Source: Mesostigma viride (lineage: Eukaryota; Streptophyta; Mesostigmatophyceae; Mesostigmatales; Mesostigmataceae). From it: a stretch of DNA of 64,000 bases. The DNA lies in the NCBI GenBank assembly GCA_009746045.1, contig RPFO01000288.1:661855-725854 (forward strand). The letters are read 5' to 3'. The translations under genes and the position numbers were made by a program. The notes under the pieces were generated by a model that worked only from the letters and a program-made list of their open reading frames with translations, was not told the origin of the DNA and ran no database searches. How positions within the stretch are numbered: the first letter of the stretch is position 1; every line of letters begins with the position of its first letter. Positions 22,270-31,056 of the stretch are shown here, piece after piece.

Positions 22270-23628
22270 ATGGCTGCGAATCCTGCTGCTGGCGACAAAC
22301 CTGTGCCAACCGGTGAAACTGGCGTATGGGTCTTGTTGAGGAAGACCAACCCGGATGACTACCCGCCTGATTCGGGCATGCCGGCATACGCTGGGGCTGT
22401 GCTGGTGGGCCACATCGCTGCGAAAACGTGCGAGGTACGCCTTCTTTGTTGTTGCACATACTCCAACTGACCATGGGAACGGGAATTCTTTTCTACCCTT
22501 CCCATGCTTTTAATTTCGACGGCTTTTGCTTCCTCATACTACGTGCCTGCTACTCTCGGGACCAATGTGCCGACGTGCATTGTGATGGCTCGTCCCTGAC
22601 GGTTACTCGCCTATGTAAACTCGCCCAATTCTCCAGGCCGGTTCTGTCATCGGCACCCTCGCAGCGTTGGTCAACGCGGCGCGGAAAGCAGCGCTAGGCA
22701 AGGAGGGGGCCAAGCCCGGGCAGGTGACCGCCTGGTGCTCGCGGGGCGCGGGCATCGGCCTCGCCGTCGGTGTCGGCATGTCGCTGCTGTTCGCGCACGG
22801 CAAGAAGCTGGACAACGTGGGGCTGGAGGACCGCGCGTTCCGCCTCCTGAACAACGTGAAGCAGGTGCGCTTCCCGCGTGACGCCTGCTAGGATATCGCC
22901 ATGGTACCAGGCAGCTGGATGATTTTCTATGTTACTACTCCCTGTCCTGCTGTTGTAAAGCGTGCGGTACTTCTTGTATGATGGCTTCCCTGTGTGCACC
23001 ATGGCCGCTGCTGTAGGGTGTAGATCCTAGTGGACGGGAGCCAGCGGGTATAGAATTATAACTTGCGGGTTTAATTTTAACTGCCGGGTTGAAGTAGCGC
23101 GCACTCACATCTGTCACGGATCGCTCGGTGTTGGCCATCGTCGAAAAGCAATGAACAACTTGGCCGTGTGGTACGCTATAGGGACACAATATAGGACGTT
23201 GTGGTACTACAGGAGCTGGCGCCTTGCCCTTGGGGCGCGCATCACCCCGTGTCACACATCCCTAGCTGCACAAGCAAGCCGCAAGCAGCACTTCGTGTGC
23301 AGGGTGTGTGCGTGCCGCGCTTGTCGCTTATGTGTGGCCGGGCTATGCTGCTCTCTTTGTTATCTATGGCACTATAATGTCACTGGAAATATCACTGTTG
23401 CAGAACACTATGGATGCGATGGCGACGGCAGGTGCGCTAGGTGGCGCCATAGCGGGTGCGCTCCGGGTGCTTCCCGGCACGCCACCTGGCCTGGGCATGC
23501 TCCCCAGGGTGTTGCGCGGCGCCAGCGTGGGGGTGGCCTGCGGCTCCGTGGCGTTTATGGGCTTTGCGGCCAGCGGCGTGTTGGATGCGGCGGCCAAGCA
23601 GGACAAGGCAGCAGTGACCAAGGCATGA
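22270..23628 (+). CDS. Small glycine-rich membrane protein, possible Tim17-family/complex I B14.7-like subunit
   Basis: Three exons join in phase 0: 22270-22434 (donor GTACGC), 22637-22864 (acceptor CTCCAG, donor GTGCGC) and 23404-23628 (acceptor GTTGCAG), giving 205 aa. The start ATG at 22270 opens with MAANPAAGDKPV. Predicted hydrophobic Gly/Ala segments occur around AGSVIGTLAALV, GIGLAVGVGMSLLF, GALGGAIAGAL and GVACGSVAFMGFAASG, with a basic loop between the second and third (EDRAFRLLNN). Four short GxxxG-bearing segments after a soluble N-terminus are typical of the Tim17/22/23 superfamily, which includes the complex I subunit B14.7. That assignment is inference from topology and short motifs only. 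Confidence 0.6.
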
Positions 23629-23792
23629 GCAGCTACCGTGATGCTGGAGATAGGTTGAGCAGTGAAAAATATGCATCAGGCATGCTTGTTGTGATCCTGA
23701 CGAGCATGCGCGGGCATCGTGGTGCCTTCATGACAACTCGCATCAGCACACGGCAGCCGATGTCCAGGCACCAGTAGAACTAGTAGGCAATG

Positions 23793-24093
23793 TTGGCGTC
23801 ATCCGCTCAACCCCTCTTACTCAGATATGGTCGGATATGCAGGACAAGCAGCGTTGGGCGCACAATGTCAACGACCCCCCAACTGCGGGTCCTAGGAAAT
23901 ATAAAAAGCATAGTAGGCATAGTTTGCGTGCAAGATTAGCTCGAGGCCTCACTTGAGGCCCATATTTTAGACTAGCTGTGGACATACATGTACATATTGA
24001 CGTCTTGAGGAGACGTCCACTATATCTGAAACTGGGGAATTCAGTGCTCCGTGGTCCCCCAACGGGGACACGAGACTAATTAATTAATTAATA
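23793..24093 (+). mobile_element. 5'-truncated LINE 3' end with 11-bp target-site duplication
   Basis: Flanked by AGTAGGCAATG at 23782-23792 and 24094-24104. It encodes a C-terminal ORF2 remnant (QDKQRWAHNVNDPP, compare [16 protein letters not shown] in LINE A) and ends with GTGCTCCGTGG...CAACGGGGACACGAGA and (TTAA)n. Confidence 0.85.
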
Positions 24094-24104
24094 AGTAGGC
24101 AATG

Positions 24105-24696
24105 CTCTTAGCCGCTGCAAGTAGGCAGTCGTACTAGCCAGTATCACCCACGAGACTACCTTCGCAAGGCAAGGATGTCATCCAGGTTGGTTCATGCCAA
24201 GAGTTGAAGAGTTGTGTCAAGCTGAATCCTGACAATTCATTAGGTTGGATTTGTGTAGTTCGAGTACCTCATCCTTCTGAGCAATTTTGGGGCTTGCTAT
24301 ATGTTGAAGTGCATCCGCCATGCCTTTGCCAACAGAAGGTTTCATTGCACACATAATTGTGCCTGATATGATGCAGAGAGATGGAGTATTCTAGGCCTAA
24401 CTCCAAGACAGAGAGAGAAGTATCAGTGCCCTGCCTTCGAGAAGTATGGGCACCCTATATATGTGTTTTAGAGGGGGGAGGACATACCCCCCCATTTTCC
24501 TACTTGAGCGCGCACACTTTTTTGCCGTCCGGCCAGCGCTGTTCGTCACCAGCCAAAGTGAAAAATCGTGAAGCGCACACCTTTGCCAAATTTGGTCCGT
24601 CGGGGCGGTTTGGAGTGCACTTTGGACGTGTGACACGTGGCATGTATACGCTAGGGAGGTAGTCGGCACAGTCAGGACTTGTATCTGACGCCGCCA
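24105..24696. other. Intergenic, no supported gene
   Basis: Short open frames only. The stretch 24480-24650 (GCGCACAC, GGGGCGGTTTGGAG) resembles 46120-46270 (GCGCAC, GGGGCGGTTTTGGAG), which suggests a decayed repeat present twice. Confidence 0.4.
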
Positions 24697-24749
24697 ATTA
24701 ATTAATTAATTAATTAGTAACATAACTCCGTTGGGAGTACATGTAGCAC
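24697..24749 (-). mobile_element. LINE family B copy 1, 3' terminal segment
   Basis: Read on the minus strand this is TATGTGCTACATGTACTCCCAACGGAGT followed by an (AATT)n tail, the same 3' end as the insert at 18760-19115. Its upstream part continues at 26281 beyond the LINE inserted at 24762-26268. Confidence 0.75.
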
Positions 24750-24761
24750 ATATCCCGGAGA

Positions 24762-26268
24762 TGGGTGGGTGAGTCCACACCTGGGTGAGTCTCAGATGGG
24801 TTTCCGTCGTGGTCGTAACACTGTCATGGCTGTGTTTGTCGCGCGCCGGTTGATGGAGGAGGTGCGTCGCCTTCCCCCTGACAGTTTGCCGCTGGTCTTC
24901 ATTTTTGTTGACTATATCAAGGCCTTTACCACGGTCCTCTGGGAGGCTCTTTGGGCCATCCTAGCTCTGGATCAAGTGCCACCTGCGTTTATTGCTGCCA
25001 TTCGCCGACTGTATGAGGGTTCACAGGCAGTAGTGCGGACTGCGGAAGGCACCACCCCACCATTCCCCCTTCACCACGGGGTGTGGCAAGGTTGTGTCCT
25101 GTCCCCATACCTGTTCATTATTGTCGTGGATCACGTCATGCGCCGGGCACGTGCGCGCTTTACTGCTCTTAAGGGGTTCGAGCCAGGCTTGGACATCCTT
25201 AACGTGAAAGAGCACGGCGGGGTTGAACATGGCTACCGCCTGGCCGACCTGATTTATGCGGATGACACCACCCTCATGGCGCGCCCTGAGCACATTCAGA
25301 CCTGGCTGGACTGTCTGGGCCTGGAGGCGAGGGCGGTGGGGTTGGAGATTAGTGTCAAAACTGAGGCGATGGTGATTGGGGCCTCCAGTACACCGCCGCT
25401 GCCGCGCCTGCTCGACGGGACGACGGTCCCGTTCCGCGATCGCTTCAAACTGTTGGGGAGTTGGCTCCCTGACACCGCCGACGATGTGGACACCCGCATC
25501 GGCCTGGCCTGGGCTAGGCTTCGTTCGCTCAACACCTACTGGCGCTCCAAGGGCCTGGGCGAGCACCGCAAGCGCATGCTCTTCAAGGTCCTCGTCCTCA
25601 CGGTGCTCACGTATGGCGCCGAGGCCTGGACACTCACACCCACACTGGCAGCTAGGCTAGACAGCACAGTTTACAGGATGCTCCGACAGGTCCTGAACGT
25701 AGGGTTTTCCAAGCGCCCATCATCAGAGTCTTTGTATCAGGGCATGCCTCGTATTTCGGACGAGATTAGACAGCGTAGGATAGCATTTGTAGGACACCTT
25801 GCTCGCACTAGCCAGGTCGACACCGCCCTTGGTCTGGCAGGCCCCCAGCGGCTTGGCCAGCCAGGGCGGCACATTCTGACCTGGCCTGGCCCCAAGGGCA
25901 TTGCCAAAAAGGTAGGGAACATGTCACGAACTACGTACAGATGTTGCTGGATGACCTACTGGTCCCAGCCCAGTTTGAATACCGCATCCACTCTCTCTCC
26001 CTTCTTTGGACTGCCAATGTGCAAAACAAGACGCGGTGGCAGAAGATTGTCAAGGCTCACACGCCCGACCCTGTGGGCAAGCCACCTCCCCCCAAGAGGA
26101 GGAGGCGTTTTGATGAGTATACTGGGTAGTTAGGATTTTTCTAGACTAGCTAGATTAGAGTTAGGTTAGTTCGATTACGCGGCTCTCTCCATTCCACCAT
26201 CCATCAAGGAATATGTGCTACATGATCTCCCAACGGAGGCATGTTATAATTTAATTTAATTTAATTTA
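24762..26268 (+). mobile_element. 5'-truncated LINE (ORF2 RT to tail) with 12-bp target-site duplication
   Basis: Flanked by ATATCCCGGAGA at 24750-24761 and 26269-26280. It begins inside the reverse-transcriptase domain and ends with CTCCCAACGGAGG and a (TTTAA)n tail. It interrupts the 3' UTR of LINE family B copy 1. Confidence 0.92.
24769..26131 (+). pseudogene. LINE ORF2 fragment: reverse transcriptase and C-terminal region
   Basis: The open frame starts at GFRRGRNTVMAVF of the RT domain. It carries FVDYIKAFTTV, QGCVLSPYLFIIVV and the catalytic YADD (about 25257), then RLLDGTTVPFRDRFKLLG and the thumb/connection region. Homology to its own natural C-terminus moves one frame near 25920; the other frame ends with KPPPPKRRRRFDEYTG at 26129. 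The endonuclease domain and ORF1 are missing through 5' truncation. It is a related but distinct subfamily from the copy at 12.8 kb: its tail is TTTAA rather than TTAA, and its C-terminal end differs. Confidence 0.88.
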
Positions 26269-26280
26269 ATATCCCGGAGA

Positions 26281-27386
26281 AGGGGCATATGGCTTTCAAT
26301 ACATTCTGGGCTACTTCCTGCAAGAGTGGAATGTAAGCAACACTTGCTCTAGGTGCCTCAAGGGCACCGGCACCACCATGCTGTCTCGGGTTCAACCCAA
26401 CTAAGGGGATCCCGGCACGGGGGAGGAAGATCATCATGCATGGCTATACAAGGGCTAGGGCATGGCTTCTCGACAGAGAGCATCTCTCTGCATAGGCATA
26501 GCATGGCTAAATTCTTGATGCAACATCCATGGGGGTCCCATTATAGGCATGGCTTGGCTAAATTCTGAAGGCAACATCCATGGGGTCCATAAGCAGGACC
26601 CCCAGAAGCCCCGAAGGTGTACTGGAGGGGCGGGGACCTGATGATCAACCACAAGATGTGGTCGCCCCCAGCGGGCTAGATTAGCAATAGCCCTAGATTG
26701 TATCCATTGGTAGTCCCTGCCGCTAAGGCAGCCATGCTTAGAATGTTTGCCTAGCTGTGCCAACATACCTAGTCACACACGTGCCGCCAACGCACGGTAC
26801 ACAACCAGCCATAGCCTTAGCCTAGTCCTAGTACAGCCATGCTACGCCCTGGCTATGTTCAGATTACTTGCCCACGCTACTTGTTATGCCACGCTCACAT
26901 GGGTCTTATTGCACCCACAGTTTGCCGGATCGGTAGCATGTCCTTTTAGCTAGCGCGCCCGAATGCAGCTGTGGCATGCCTTTGGCATGAAGGAGACTGG
27001 GGGTCTCTGCCCTTTCTCCTGTTGTGCACACACAGGGATTAAAAGCACTTCGGTGCTCCGTGACTCCCCAACGGGAGCACGTGTAATTAATTAATTAATT
27101 AATTAATGGGGGCCATTATGGGCGCACATGCGCGTGGGCCACATGCTAGGCTAAGCCTGACTAATCTGCACTACTGGTATGGATTTCCTAGTCTGAGGTG
27201 GCAGGAGAGGGCTGCCAGGGCTTGTGGTCAACGTGGATGACCGCCCCCCTCCAGTACACCGGCTTTCCCCCTGCGCTCTGCCGGAGCTGAAGGTAGGTCG
27301 GCCATAGCTCGCGTCGCCGCTGTTGCTGGGCCAGGGTCAAGTCGTCGTCCAGCGTGAAGCGAGTCCTCGAGAGCTTCTTGCGGCAT
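26281..27386 (-). mobile_element. LINE family B copy 1, ORF1 C-terminus and 3' UTR (with an insertion)
   Basis: 27386-27188 encodes the ORF1 C-terminus (KLSRTRFTLDDDLTLAQQQ ... VYWRGAVIHVDHKPW), matching copy 2 at about 44030-43830. The 3' UTR follows, with no ORF2 between. The 3' UTR is broken by a plus-strand LINE tail (about 26585-27104) and continues to 26281 with sequence shared with 43403-43720. Confidence 0.75.
26585..27104 (+). mobile_element. LINE family A-type 3' fragment inserted in LINE B
   Basis: Ends with GGTGCTCCGTGACTCCCCAA, then CGGGAGCACGTG and (TTAA)n at 27083-27105, the same terminus as LINE A. The left limit is set by a possible ATGGGG duplication at about 26579 and 27104, so it is approximate. 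It contains TATCCATTGGTAGTC, also seen at 19631. Confidence 0.65.
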
Positions 27387-28312
27387 TTAAGGGGATAGGA
27401 CATATCTAAAGTGCACTTTTCTGGAAAACAGACCTGTGCATGGGATAAAAATCCAGTTATGCTTCCAAACCATAAATATGTGAAAAAAAAAATTTTCCAG
27501 CCACTTGGGGGTGGTACTACCCCCCAGCATGACCCAGTTATGAGCTAAAAATAGAAAAAGACGCTATTTTTGGCCGATTTTTCCTAGGAGACTGGGCAAA
27601 CCAAAAGTGACCAAACCACATATTTTCCTAAAATCCCCACCCTTGCAAATAAATCTGGCTACTAAGGACCACAAAATAAGCACGTTTAGACTATTTGATG
27701 GGGTTTAGCCCAAAACACGTATTTTTTTGGTCCTAAAAAAATTAATCAAATAGTAGACACATGCAAAAATTCCAGTGATGATATTTATACTAGGCCTAGG
27801 GTGGGAATTTCACTCTCACAAAGTTTGAGCTCATTCTGAGCACGTTTACTCATGTTGATTGGTGTAAACATGCAAAAAAAAAATGACAGAAAATCCCGCT
27901 TATGAGCACAAACACCAGACCTATTACACCCTAGCCCACCACCAACTGGGCCAAACCAAGTCAAATTAATTCATTTATGATGTTAAAAAGCTTGCCACAA
28001 AATCCCAGGTCATTCTGAGCTAGTTTGCCCTTAGTACATCATGTTATAGCTGCCACCCTGCATGCTTGGTACACCGTGGCATGAGGGACACCATAAGCAC
28101 ATTCCTAAGCTTGCCCCCTGCAAATTGGGCAGAAGCACGTAAAGCAAATGCTAGATGCTTGAAGAAGACATCCACCGACTCTTAAATCATTACGCAAGCA
28201 GGCATGACCACTTGCGGGAATCACCTCATCATAGCTAATACCCAGTCATGATGCTAAAGGATAAAAGGGCCATCCTTTAATATTGTCATAATAAGCACCT
28301 GATCCTTATCAT

Positions 28313-28762
28313 CTAGGAAGCCCCAGCCATGTTTAATGGAAGCAAAACATATAGGAAGGAGATAACTATATCACACATGCTCACCTTCCCTACAACTTCA
28401 CACCTTGCTTTCCAGCAGGCTGAAGAGCCAAGACAAGCGTTTATGAGCTCGCCAGCTCCTTGCAACGTTGATGCCGCTCCCAGGCAGCTAGGGTCCTTGA
28501 CTACGCAATATACAATGTCAACCATATGAAAAACTCCATAAAACAAAGTGTAGCAGCGCCGCAAAACTGCCCGATAAACTCTTGCTAGCTTTAAGAAGCA
28601 TGGCATACGCAGCATAAGGCAAAACATTGAAACCTGCGGAAAATCAGATAGCGCAACTGCAACAAGTGGCGAACAAAATAGCAAGAACACCCGGAATCGG
28701 CGCCAAAGCTTCATGCCAGGAACATTTAGAGCGCAAACAGACTGGGCGGTGACATGCGGCAA
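28313..28762 (-). CDS. Hypothetical hydrophobic ORF inside the TTAA element
   Basis: 149 residues with two hydrophobic stretches (FRVFLLFCSPLVAVAL and MVDIVYCVV) and several cysteines. It has no recognised domain and may be chance, a captured exon, or a remnant of the element's own gene. A donor-like AG|GTGTGA occurs inside it. Confidence 0.2.
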   Translation of the reverse strand: MPHVTAQSVCALNVPGMKLWRRFRVFLLFCSPLVAVALSDFPQVSMFCLMLRMPCFLKLARVYRAVLRRCYTLFYGVFHMVDIVYCVVKDPSCLGAASTLQGAGELINACLGSSACWKARCEVVGKVSMCDIVISFLYVLLPLNMAGAS

Positions 28763-29254
28763 ATGAACGTACCACGGCCGGCTTTATTTCCTACCCAGGC
28801 GCGCGAGACAGCCAGCCAGCCATGGATGGCTTGACCGCGGATCGCACAGGCCTGAACGATATCATTTCAGAAATGACGGGAAATGGCCGCAGATCGAAGC
28901 CGCTTAGGATGTTTTCACGGTTTCCATTACTAAACGCTTCTTCCTGCATCAATGTAACCCACAAATCTTAAATTCTACCGTCGCAGGCACGCATTCTAAA
29001 TTAATATATGCGGCCAGATTTTCGGATTAGACCCTCGTGCAAATCTGGATTAAGAAAGGCACCGACTTTTCAAATTGTGCATATCTGGCTATGAAACATC
29101 ATACTAGTACATCGTTTAAAACCACCGGCGTACATTTTTTGCTTGTCGCCTGGCCGATTAGGCAAATTTTTACGAAACGCACGTCGCCATGGCCACCTCC
29201 GCACGAGGTGGGCGCATTGTGCACCACAATTTCACGGTCCGTGGGTACCGGCGC

Positions 29255-29278
29255 GAATTTTTTGGCGCCAAAAAATTC
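29255..29278. repeat. 24-bp perfect palindrome near the end of the TTAA element
   Basis: Perfect palindrome centred on GGCGCC with A/T arms, ending one base before the right terminal inverted repeat. Confidence 0.85.
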
Positions 29279-29299
29279 CGATATGTCCCGTCCCCTTAA

Positions 29300-30105
29300 G
29301 GAACGCCATGCAGCTTGTCCGCCATGTACTTAAAGGTGAGGAGCACGGGTGCCGGGCCAGCCTTCCCCCGCGCGCGGGGAAGGCGGACAGCCGACATGTC
29401 CAGCTCACCAGTAAGTAGCATGGGGGCAAAAATGTCGCGCTTAAATGCCTCAAGAAGGCTCGTGGAGGTCTCACCTGCCGGCTGGTCGAAGTGCTTGACG
29501 ATGACATTGTGGCTGCGCCGGGCGATGTCGGCTTCCTCGCGAAGGTCGAGGGCTTGTTGCTTGAGTTGTGCCGAGATGGTGGAGGTGGTGGAGGTGGTGT
29601 GCTGCTTAAGCAAGTCCGCCCAGGTGGAGGGAGCATCGCCGGCCGGGCCAGCAGGCGCCGGCTGGGCGGCGATGTCCTTCACCGCCTGGGCGGTGAGGCC
29701 GGCGGTGTCATGCAAGCGCTCAAGGGCGGTGGCGGTGGCTTGAAGGCGTTGGTCGAGGTCGAGGAGCTGGGCTTGGATGTCGGCAGTGGAGGCGGAAATG
29801 GCAGTGGAGGTGGAGGCGGCGGCGGTGGAAATGTGAGGAAGTTCAGCAGTCAGCGTGCCACCGATTGCTGCTACGTCGGCAGCAAGCGGGGGTCACGTGC
29901 TGCTGGAAGGCTTCCGTGAGGATGGAGCGGAGGGTGGGGGCGGAAATGGATGGAGCCCAGATCTCGCCGTCAGAGCGCAGGAGAATTAAGGGAGTTGAGA
30001 ATGGTATGCTGGAGTTGGGGGCGGGCGCACCCGAGCAGAGTGTCGGTGTTAAACCAAGATTTGCCGTCCGGGTGGATGAGGCGATTGATGTCGTGCAGAT
30101 GGAGG
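29300..30105 (-). pseudogene. LINE family B copy 1, middle of ORF1
   Basis: Minus-strand frame 29715-29296 encodes AVKDIAAQPAPAGPAGDAPS, then helical QQALDLREEAD and the conserved HNVIVKHFDQPAGETS and VLLTFKYMADK segments shared with copy 2. The upstream part (30105-29716) is out of frame in places. It is bounded on the right by the gypsy LTR insertion (CACAG duplication at 30106-30110) and on the left by the TTAA element. Confidence 0.8.
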
Positions 30106-30110
30106 CACAG

Positions 30111-30682
30111 TGTTACGCCGCAAGCCTCGGCCTCCACCTCTACCTCTACCTGTCCTGATACTACCTAGACTAGTAAGGCCGCCTCTAGTTAAACCCCTAG
30201 CGAAAGACGAACGAGACGATCCAGATCTCAATGCATTTACATATGTGCTACTGTAATATGCCATAGGCCATTTAACCAAACCCGTTTACTCCAGGAATAG
30301 AGGAAGGAAACACAACTACACTGCCGTGACCCAAGCTAATATGTGTTAATTCATTTAACACACGCCGAGTGACCACACAAGGAGTGGAACGTGCATAAAT
30401 GGTCACCAACGGTCCAACAGGCTCGGGCCGACCTGGCCCTCACCTGCAGAAACACAGAAACACAGGCAGGTGCACAGATGCACGCCGGTCCACTACATTC
30501 TACCGAAGGATAAGGACCACTAATAAAGTACGCGGCGCGGCGCCCAAAGGCACCCAACATACCATAGTACTGTTACGAGGACAATCATGTCCCCGCTAGA
30601 ACTACACGTAAACCTAGGAACAACCGAGGCCAAGGACCTAATTTACGTCCGTAACTATAACGAATTGTTACGCGACGTAACA
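30111..30682 (-). repeat. 3' LTR of the gypsy element
   Basis: 572 bp, identical by eye to 42327-42898 except for two substitutions (near 30343 and 30560). The adjacent sequence 30683-30700 read on the minus strand is a purine tract (GGGGGGGGGAGG), the expected plus-strand primer. Confidence 0.95.
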
Positions 30683-31056
30683 CCTCCCCCCCCACAAAAG
30701 GTAGGGAGCCCTCTCCCTACGCAGAGAGAAGGAAACCAAAGGGGTAGGAAAAACCTAATGCACCCAGCACACACCAACACAATCGATAGACCATCCCAGA
30801 TACAAAGCACCAATAGTTCACACGGTCTCCACCACCACGCCGGGTGGTGTAGGGTTAGCCAGCACCAAGCCTGGTGGGAGGTTCCCCTAACTGCCTGGAA
30901 CGGAGTCCTGGCCGGGGGGGACGGCACTGGGCAGGACACACAGAGTAAACACATCAGCGCTAAGGACCAAGAACAGCCAACCAACTGGCCAGAATATGAG
31001 GGCGACTCTATATACCGGAGGGACAACACCCTCAGGTCGGGCCTAAGGCCCTCTAT

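Larger units (their letters stand above)
27391..29295. mobile_element. Non-autonomous DNA transposon with TTAA target duplication
   Basis: TTAA at 27387-27390 and 29296-29299 flanks terminal inverted repeats GGGGATAGGACATATC (27391-27406) and GATATGTCCCGTCCCC (29280-29295), 14 of 16 positions matching. It splits the ORF1 of LINE family B copy 1 between MADKLHG and RKKLSR. The interior is AT-rich (27410-28300) and encodes no transposase I can recognise. TTAA specificity is known for piggyBac-type elements, but the termini are not diagnostic. Confidence 0.8.

Noticed and set aside
26380-26400. Possible tRNA-like B box (GGGTTCAACCC), also at 43513
   Set aside because: No A box or cloverleaf nearby; the word is part of the LINE family B 3' UTR.
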